Part shown: piece by piece, positions 56,201 to 64,000 of the stretch | Position numbering within the stretch: position 1 is the first letter of the stretch | Layout: every line of letters starts with the position of its first letter | Assembly: GCA_963573315.1 (NCBI GenBank) | Contig: OY752140.1 | Coordinates: forward strand, 2,604,001 to 2,668,000 | Direction: 5' to 3' | Length of the DNA: 64,000 bases | Source of the DNA: Entomortierella parvispora | Lineage: Eukaryota; Mortierellomycota; Mortierellomycetes; Mortierellales; Mortierellaceae | The notes under the pieces: model-generated | The model's database searches: none | What the model saw: the letters and a program-made list of their open reading frames with translations, nothing else | Told to the model about the DNA's origin: nothing | Translations under genes and position numbers: made by a program

Positions 56201-59200
56201 CGATTTGGAGAAGACCGTCGGATACATGACACTCAAGAAATGCTACAGTCAGCACGCGCGCGGACTGTTCGCCTCGAAGACGACCCAAACTTGGATGAGA
56301 TCGCTCAACGTGAAGCTCAGCAGGAGACACTTGGAAAAATGGCTCAGAGAACACTAGCCCTCCCCCTCGGCCGAGCAGCTTTGACATTTGGAGTGGATAG
56401 CAGACCTATTGTATCCCAAAAATTATTGATCCCCTCGGTCAACCTCGATGTCAAAATCACGCCTGGAACAGGAATAACCAAGTTGGAAGACCCGACACTA
56501 CGAAATGAAGATACTCTTCCTTGGGCCTATTTTCACAATGCGGTCGCTGCAGCCTTGCGTATATCTCCAGAGAGTCACGACGTGACAGATTCTTGGATAC
56601 GGTTTCAATACCCTGGAAGGAGGCAAGTGGAAGAAGACAAGGATTATGAGTCAGCGACGCACGGCGGTGTTCTTCTAGGATTGGGGATCACGAGACACTT
56701 GCGATCTCTTGGACATACCCTTCCATCCGAGTACCTGACAACAAAGAAGGAGCTTTACAACCTGGGTCTACTCCTGGGTCTTTCCTGTGCCTTCCGCGGG
56801 ACCATGAACGACAGGGTAATCAAGCTGCTTACCGCTCACATGCCCTCTTGGCTACATGAACTTGGCAACCAATTTGATCTCTCTCTCATGACGCAGGATG
56901 CATGTTTTGTTGGCATGGGGTTGTTACACTCTGAAACCTGCAGTGCAAAGATGATGTTGGTCATGGCGCAAGAAATTGGTCTGGATCCACGCACTGGTCT
57001 CGCGGAGGCTAGGGCTTACAGGAGGCAGGAAAGTCACTCGTTATCAGCAGGTTTTGGGCTCGGATGGACTACACTTGGATTGGGAGACAAGAAAAGTGTC
57101 CAGTTGGCGAGTATTGTCCGTATACTCCATGACTATTTGCCAACTATTGGAGTTTCGTCCAATGTCAGTGAGCCAGCGCCAGGCCGTCATCGCGCGGAAT
57201 CTGGAGCCACGGCAGTTGGGGCCGCTATTGCCTTGGGGCTGATGTACATCCGAACCAACAACAAGATTGCAGCCCGTAAACTCGACCCTCCAGACTCTAA
57301 GTCGCATTTGGATTATGTGACGCCAGCCTCGCTTCAGCTGCGGGTGATTTGTAGGTCCATTATCATGTGGGACAGCATCTTGCCCAGCGAAACCTGGGTT
57401 CTCTCTCAGATTCCAGACTTTCTGAAGAACGATGAAGGGGGTCCGCCGGATATCGAGTCTGCCCCACAGGCGTACTACTCGATGCTAGCAGGAGCCTGTT
57501 TTGCCATTGGTCTTCGATTTGCAGGAAGTGGACTTGAGAATGTATACAGTTTCCTCGTGGGATATATTGACCGATTCGCAAAACTTGGACCAAGAGGTAA
57601 ACAAGAGTAGAGTGAACTGGAGCGCATTTTGCTGGAAACAATGGCGCGGTTGCTGACAGTCCTTACTATTTGTGTTATTGCTCTATAGGGGTGACTTTTG
57701 AGGAAAAAATGACTAGGGCAACAGTTAAATCTTGTCTTGATGTTATAACTATGGCTACCGCCATGGTTGTTGCAGGTTCTGGAAGTGTGGATCTACTCCG
57801 GCGACTTCGAACAGCTCATCAACGCGTTAAAGGCGATACAGGCTATGGAAGTCATCTTGCTCAGCATCTTTCCATGGGCTTGTTGTTTTTAGGCGGTGGA
57901 GCCTATACTCTTGGCACAAGCAATCACTGTGTAGCGGCCTTGCTATGCAGTTTATACCCCAGACTGCCTAGCTTTCCAGCAGACAACAGAACACACTTGC
58001 AGGCCTTCCGACACCTCTGGGTCTTGGCAGTAGAGCCGAGATGTTTAGTCACCAGAGACTACAAAACACGGGTGGCCTGTCCGGTCCCGATTCGTGTCCA
58101 CCTTAAACCATTCTATGGGGCATCGAACGCGAAGGCACTTTTGGAGATGACCAATGCTTTGGAACTGAAGGATCGCAGCCGGTTCACCAAAGGCCACGAC
58201 GACGAAACAGCAACTCACAAGGACTTCATGCCCTCTGTCATGGATGTGTTTACTCCTTGTCTGCTACCAGAGCTATCAACGATCACCAAGGTGGAGATTC
58301 TAGGTCCGCGATATTTCCCAATGTCATTAGATGTTGCCCTAGAGAGTCAAGAGGCTTTTGCTAAAGTCTGGAGGATGCTCAGAGCCCGCTCTGTCTCTGT
58401 TATCCAACGGACTGCCTATCTAAGCTATTCGGAAGATTCATTGGGATCGAGGGGGATTCTAGTCAAGCCATTCCCAGCAGTTCTCACTACGTCCGGATCC
58501 GAGACGAGCCTCGGTCACAACCCCAATCAAAAGACAGCGAAGCGAAAGGCACTGGATGATGCTGGAGTGTGGAAACTTATGGAGGGCGTGACAGGAATCT
58601 ACCGTCAGCAGACTATGAGCGCTGGAAAATCCATCTATACTAACAGCGACTTGTCAGACCAGACTGTTGGGCAGGCGGTCTTGCAGGATTATGAGGCAGC
58701 AGCCTTTGCAAGGAATCTTTGCCTGTTTGAAGGACCCGGCAGTCAGAGTGTCCGAGAATATCATGACTGGCAGCGTCGTGTGGACAGGAGTGAGCTCAAG
58801 GAAGACTTAAAATCTGCAGCGTTCCATACGGAGGCGCTATATGAGTGCTTGATTATGGACAAGACCGAAGCACTGGTGGATCTGATGTGGCTTTTCAACA
58901 TGGAAAATCGATTGGAACAGAAAGGAGAGCTCACCTGGCAGACATTGTGGGATATCAAGATCCTGAAGGCACACTATGATTCCCTTCGAGAACGGCACGA
59001 CTGGCAGAGAAAGGAGCAAGGACGTCCTAACGGTCGACTAAGTGGCGGGAACACTGCAAGGAAGAATGTCGGCTCCTCCAGCAATTTCGGTGGTGGCAGT
59101 GGCGGTGGGGGAAGCTCTGAACGCTTTGTCCAGGATGACGGCAGCGAGACGTTTCTGAAAATGCAGAGAATTTCGGATCTCTACAACAAGATCACAAGTC

Positions 59201-59856
59201 GTGTCGACCATCATATGGGCGAAGAAAACAGTTGGAGCCTATATGAGAGGATGGACATGGATAAAATGGAAGCCTGGAGACGTGCGCCTGGCGTCCAGGA
59301 CGCTAGTTATTACTTCGCTGCAGGATCGTTTCGACCGAGGCAGGAAAGCAAGAGCTCTGACAAAAGTCTGACCCCATCTCCTTTGTGGCTTCCGGAACGA
59401 CTCTCTGCCTGGGAATCTTGTTCAAAGGATCCCAACAACCTGTTTGCATCCTTCCCGCATTCAATCTCTGACCAGTCTGATAGTCGTCAAAAAATGGCCG
59501 TGGACCTGCTCAAAGCTTGGTTGGAAATCCATAGAGTCCCGGGGCCCTCGACTATCAGAGCCATCATCGAGGACATGGACAAGCATCCAGGGTTCTGGGA
59601 GGCTCTCGATGCAGAGGAGGAAGTGGAAAGATCCAACGAGGATAGGCGGCTCCAACAACTATCGTCAGATTCCCTTAAAGATAGACATCGGGGGTCGTCG
59701 TCTTCCAACAGTGCACCAGACCCAAGTATCCGAAGTGGCGCAGCCCATCACAAATTGACGAAAATGTGGAAGGTGGCCTACCCAGGCGTACCCCTTCGAT
59801 TGTTGAGGTACCTACGACCAGGGCATCGATGGAATGGTGGGGGAGATGAAAAGTGA
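53226..59856 (+). CDS. APC1: Anaphase-promoting complex subunit 1
   Basis: APC1 is the large scaffold of the APC/C ubiquitin ligase, which drives mitotic exit. Exons 53226-54310, 54386-55434, 55523-55995, 56090-57596, 57689-59856; 2,093 residues. The N-terminal half is a beta-propeller-like region (for example VTWSQANVLRKVFTMEAENE, FALWTGYERKFLPCRL). The PC-repeat toroid shared with proteasome Rpn1/Rpn2 lies at about 1070-1320 and continues in exon 5: GGVLLGLGITRHLRSLGHTL, LYNLGLLLGLSCAFRGTMN, ACFVGMGLLHSETCSAKMML, HSLSAGFGLGWTTLGLGDK and HLSMGLLFLGGGAYTLGTSN. LWVLAVEPRCLVTRDYKT is the conserved post-toroid block. Inserted disordered pieces (Gly/Ser run near 59085-59115) are common in this subunit. 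Length fits the family (about 1,750-2,100). Five exons, all phase-consistent. Confidence 0.93.
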
Positions 59857-60015
59857 ATAGATTGGGCAGTAGCTCAGAAAAGATCGATAGCCCCGTATGT
59901 AGTCTAGTTCAGAATGCAATGTAAAGTAGATGTGTATGATTTATTATTGTACAAAGTGAAGGTTGATGATGAATGAGTGAGTGAGGATGCTGGGCTTGAA
60001 AGCGGATGTCGAGCC

Positions 60016-61535
60016 TTAGAATCCATATTTCGACTGCGTCTCTGCCTTGGTCTGTCTGCTGGCTGCCCAGCTGGCGTTCAGTTGAGCAGCATTGGCTTTG
60101 GCCTCGTATGCAAGTGACATGATGTTGTGTTTGCGCTTTTGTTGCGTGCTAGGTTTCAAGTGCTATGTTTCCCAGAAATTTTGGAGTGAAATAGCATGAG
60201 TATCGATCAAGAGATCCACCGCGAGTCAGAGCACCCCTCCATTCTACAAGAACATCCAACAGCCCACTTACGCTAATCGAAGCAAGATCCACGGGCTTGG
60301 GCTGACTATTGCTTCCAGACATGGCCTGGCGAACATGTTGAGCAGAACTCATTTGATCCTTGGCAAAGACATCAATTACATGAATAGGTGCATCCCTTGC
60401 CTTTCTCATTCCTAGTTTTTGAAGCTATATGTGACAAACATGCAACAGAAGAGGCAGCATGTTAGTGTGCTGTGTCCGAGAACAATATCGATATGATATC
60501 CGGGAAAAAAATAAAAAGAAAAGGCTGTCAGTCTCTTACCCCATCGTCATCCAAATGAATAGTGTTAGGACCTCTGCCTCCATTTCCGTGTTGACTACCG
60601 GTCTGAGTAGAGGATGAAGAAGGGTCGAACGCGTATGCTTCATTGCTTGTTGGGTAAGCATACTGGTCATTTGTTGGATACGCGTATTGGTCGTTGCTCG
60701 GGTAGGCGTACTGGTCATTGGTCGGGTATGCATACTGGTCATTGCTAGGATATGCATATTGTTCGTTGCTGGGGTATGCATACTGTTCGTTGGTCATGGA
60801 GACATCCACCAACTTTCCACTCTGTGCCTTCTGCTCCTGTGTCGTTAATGGTTTCTTGTCAAAGAACAAGGGGATATAGCTGTTGGACGCTGCTTTTCCT
60901 GAGGCTCCAGAATTATTGACAGACGAGGTCACAGATGCTCCTACTGGGAAGAAGGACACTGGTTCTTTATCGTCCTCGTCCTCGTCCTCGTTGTCCTCTT
61001 CTACTACCGGTTCATCCTCTTCATCGGTGACTTTGACCGTTTGCTTTTTGACTACTGCTGCAGCCGGCTTCTTGGCGACAGTTCTAGGCATAAATCCAGA
61101 TTTGGCCGGTCCAGTTCCAGAAGATGTGATTGCCGCTGCAGATTTGACAGAGGTATTCTTGGGTGTAGGCAACATGGCAAAGAGAGCGCCGACACCTGTT
61201 CCCGATCCAGCTTTTGCAGCCGCAGCGAGCCTGGCCTTTTTCCTGAACTGGGACTCTTCCTCTTCGTCCGAGTCTGGATCAGAGTCGAGGGTGGGCATGG
61301 TGCTGTATTTTCCGACCTTTGGAAGTGTCGAAGAGGCGGCAGTGGTGACGGTGGCGGTGGCGGCGGAGGGAGATGCGACGGATGTCACGGAGGAGGACGA
61401 TTTCGGTGGCGGCAACATGCTGGAAAGGCCACCGCCGACTTTGGTGGTAGTGGACTTTGCTGGAGGGGTTGGCGTAGGCATCGACTCTGTGCCCGAGTCG
61501 TCCGAGTCTGATCCGTAGGCAACCAGGGCGTCCAT
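60016..61535 (-). CDS. PRCC: PRCC-family protein with an octapeptide repeat array
   Basis: Exons (minus): 60540-61535, 60272-60424, 60016-60162; 431 residues. It begins MDALVAYGSDSDDSGTESMP, a Ser/Asp-rich start typical of PRCC proteins. Pro/Ser/Ala-rich low-complexity sequence with two LPTPK-like boxes follows, then an acidic patch. The PRCC C-terminal domain comes from the last two exons: RDAPIHVIDVFAKDQMSSAQ, then KRKHNIMSLAYEAKANAAQL and the terminal QTKAETQSKYGF, matching the human end QAKYGF. Human PRCC is nuclear, associated with splicing factors and the mitotic checkpoint protein MAD2B. Unusual here is an array of about seven near-identical N-[ED]-Q-Y-A-Y-P-[ST] units (60632-60797) between the acidic patch and the C-terminal domain. 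No functional link to neighbouring APC1 was seen. Confidence 0.85.
60632..60797. repeat. 24-nt in-frame tandem repeat (about 7 units) in PRCC
   Basis: Each 24-base unit encodes N(E/D)QYAYP(S/T); six close copies plus one degenerate copy (NEAYAF) at the array's protein C-terminal end. Alternation of PS and PT units suggests duplication of two-unit blocks. Confidence 0.93.
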
Positions 61536-61763
61536 GGTGATGAGTGAAGGGATTGATTGAACAAAGAAATGACATGCATATGCAGAGAGATATAGAGAAA
61601 GGTGACCTCGTCAAAGTGAAGGCTAGCTGAATCACGTGATACCTGTCTAAATCAAAGCACCGATCACGTCCCATTAATTGTACGCGCACGGTTCGCCTTC
61701 CTCCTTGGCTTCCCTATTCATACACACCGCGTTTCTCCATTCCCAATAAAAGCGAAAGCGACC

Positions 61764-64000
61764 ATGGCAACAACCACACTCACCCTCTTCTGTCTCATCA
61801 GTGGTGACACCAGATTGAGAGCCTTCAAAGTCAAGAATCTAGACTCTTTTGCAGACGTCGATGATCTCAAAACAACGATCGTTGAAGAGGACTCGGACAT
61901 CTTTAAGAATGTCAAAGCTAGGGAGCTAGTGCTCTGGCTAGCCAAAATCCCCATTGAGGAGAAGGGCATCGTTACACTCGATGGTTTGGATGACAAGACT
62001 ATACTTGACCCGAGGACAAGGCTTTCCGAGCTGTTTCCCGAGAGTCCTGATGAAAGCACATTCATTGTTATCGAACGGCCCAAAGGTATGTTTGTTGTTT
62101 ACCCAGACTGGATGGCAGCACACCATTTACTCAGGCGCTGGGACAGAGAAGAAAAGATCCTTCATGGCCCATGCCCTGTAACAACACAAGGCTTTTTTGC
62201 CGCTCTGATGGAATGGTTGCACATGTTGATGATTGATTGTCTTACACTGATGGAATAGGCTTGAAAAGACCCGTGGATGATGACAATGACTTTCAAGCTC
62301 AAAAGCACTGGAAGCCCAACGCCACAGTCTACAAGGGGTTACGCCCTTATGTTTACTACTCGGACCAGACAGAGAATAACCAGCCCCTGGTAGACCTGAT
62401 TACCAGGGGCCGTTTCCTACGACTCCATGGTCCCAGAGCTTCGGGAAAGTCTTCTCGCATGGTCGACGCCATGACTGAACTTCGAAAGAGCGGCCTTGAA
62501 TGTATCGAGTACGTGGTGCTATAGATCCTGTGTCTTCGTGTATAATGATGCAACTCACATTAACCTTTTACTATAGGATTACGTTGGAATATGTCAAAGT
62601 TTCGTCGGAGGAGAAGTTTTGGTTGTCGTTTGGAAAAGCCATGAAAAAGTTTGGCTACTCTACACCGATCCACTCCGACACGGATTTTTTGGAGGTCTTC
62701 ACCCCCAATTCATCGGAGCCCTTGAGGCGTAATGTGGTCATCATCATTGATGAATTCGATAAACTCCTTGACGAAAATGCTGAGGATGCCTGCTCATCAT
62801 TTCTGCAGATCATGCGCGGAATCAGGAACTCTGCAGATTCGAAAATTCTTTCTGTCGTTTGTATTGGCACTGCTGCCATCCTAGAGCTGAATCAGGCTGT
62901 TCGAAATCTGTCGCCTTTCAACGTCAGCGACAACTTCCGAAACGGCGGTCTTACGATGAAGCAGATGAAAGAGCTCTTCACCGAGTTTGCCCAAGACCAT
63001 GAATTATCCATCGATGATGAGGTTATCGAAGATATGTTTGTGAAAACCGACGGGTATGTGAATATTGTCAACTTCATATGACTCTCCGATATACGTAGAA
63101 TCTAATCGCTATTCTGTTTACTCATATCGCAGACATGCAGGACTGGTCAATGTTTGCGGGTTGGCAATAGAAAACTATCTCCAGCTTCATCCTGACTGCG
63201 AGGGGATCCAGATGGACCTTTGGGGATCTGTTCAGAATAGGCTTCTCGCGTCTATGGGCAGTTATGCCACTTTCGACAGACTGTTGAAGGACTTGGGAAA
63301 GAGCACCGACGCCGTTTCGTTATATCGGGATCGATTTCTTGGGAAGCGCAGCGACGAGCAGGTGCTCGTTATTGACAAGGTCGAGAACGCGAAGTTCTTG
63401 GTGGCTCTCGGTATCCTAAAAGCAGCTCAAGACGGCTATTTCACTATTGCTTCTCCCATTATGGACTCTTTTGTTCGACAAAAGGTCATTCCAATGGCCT
63501 TTCCTCATGCTCCGACTACCACGATTCCATGGAAACCTGGTAGGCTGCTCGATATTCTCCGGGTCATCAAAGAGGCACTTCCATTCTTCGATCGCTCATT
63601 TATGGCGGATGTTTTTCGATGGTCATACAAGGTGGCACGCCAGATCATGGTGCGGGGGAGTCTCAACACAATGGTGCCTCGCAAGAGTGTATATGAAGGA
63701 GAGTTGCTGAGAATTCTGTCGACCTGGTTTTCTGCCGAAACCTCGGTTACGAACCAGTACCACATCATGGGTGTCGGCCGATCCCACTACTTCTGCGATA
63801 TGTTTCTTGATCCAAGAGAAAACCCCATCCCAGTCGAGCTGATGGCGAACGGGACAACGGCGGAGTTCAAAGATCATGTCAACAAAATTATCCTGTACAA
63901 GAAGGTGCTTGGAGCAAACGAGGCTTGGCTGATAAACTTTACCATGGAGGACAACTACTCCCAGCACGCGAAATGGCCTACTGAGGAGGAGCTGAGAGGT
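61764..64000 (+). CDS. Crinkler (CRN)-type protein: ubiquitin-like header, P-loop NTPase, REase-like region (3' end outside window)
   Basis: Exons 61764-62085, 62259-62508, 62577-63053 and 63133 to the window edge. The header (about 1-107) starts TTTLTLFCLISGDTRLRAFK and contains ELVLWLAKIPIEEKG, the Crinkler ubiquitin-like N-terminal domain. Then a P-loop NTPase: RLHGPRASGKSSRMVDAMTE (Walker A, about 165-175) and NVVIIIDEFDKLLDE (Walker B, about 243-256). The C-terminal part, with GVGRSHYFCDMFLDPRE and ANEAWLINFTMEDNYSQHAK, fits the restriction-endonuclease-like (PD-D/ExK) module often paired with this NTPase in CRN proteins. No secretion signal is visible. Crinklers were first described as oomycete effectors but are widespread in non-pathogenic early-diverging fungi, so no pathogenic role should be assumed. 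The gene is truncated only by the window. Confidence 0.85.

Overview
The window is eukaryotic nuclear DNA. Genes are long, carry many short introns with GT..AG borders, and encode nuclear, Golgi, endosomal and cell-cycle machinery. Several features point to an early-diverging fungus, most likely Mortierellomycota (Mortierella, Linnemannia or Podila type): a tetrahydrobiopterin-type phenylalanine hydroxylase, an Integrator subunit, a Crinkler protein, a LARGE-type GT49 glycosyltransferase and F-box/leucine-rich proteins. The lineage is inferred from gene content and was not tested by a search. No rRNA, tRNA, CRISPR array or recognisable transposon was found.

Layout. 1-923 (-): 5' part of a BRD8-type NuA4 subunit, cut by the window edge. 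1373-3921 (+): COG6. 4665-5897 (-): Whi2-like BTB protein. 6677-12535 (-): very long FIG4 phosphoinositide phosphatase. 14031-27738: an accessory block of six intron-free four-helix membrane proteins (four +, two -), interrupted by an F-box/LRR-like gene (21283-23229, -) and an AtaL/DUF1857 gene (25854-26449, +), with two gene relics. 29799-32269 (+): FAD monooxygenase with an 11-nt exon. 32687-34665 (+): frameshifted paralogue of the F-box/LRR gene. 34698-37396 (-): CaMKK-like kinase. 38572-40173 (+): phenylalanine hydroxylase. 40347-41748 (+): JMJD7. 42166-44558 (+): GT49 glycosyltransferase. 44990-50336 (+): INTS3. 50397-52781 (-): DHX33-type helicase. 53226-59856 (+): APC1. 60016-61535 (-): PRCC. 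61764 to the end (+): Crinkler, open at the window edge.

The housekeeping genes belong to separate pathways: chromatin acetylation, Golgi tethering, PI(3,5)P2 turnover, nutrient/stress signalling, snRNA processing, ribosome biogenesis, mitosis and splicing-related functions. They do not form a pathway cluster. The most unusual part is the membrane-protein block. Four of its six members end in a cytosolic tail carrying an LPxY motif followed 12-14 residues later by a hydrophobic pair and Asp. A shorter version of the same pattern occurs in the tail of the kinase at 34698-37396. LPxY is a known variant of the PPxY motif bound by WW domains of Rsp5/Nedd4 ligases, so these may be a lineage-specific family of ubiquitin-regulated membrane proteins. 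At least four family genes have a TATA-like box 110-150 bases before the start codon.

Exon borders were assigned by hand from splice consensus, reading-frame phase and remembered family sequences. They are internally phase-consistent, but no transcript data were available.
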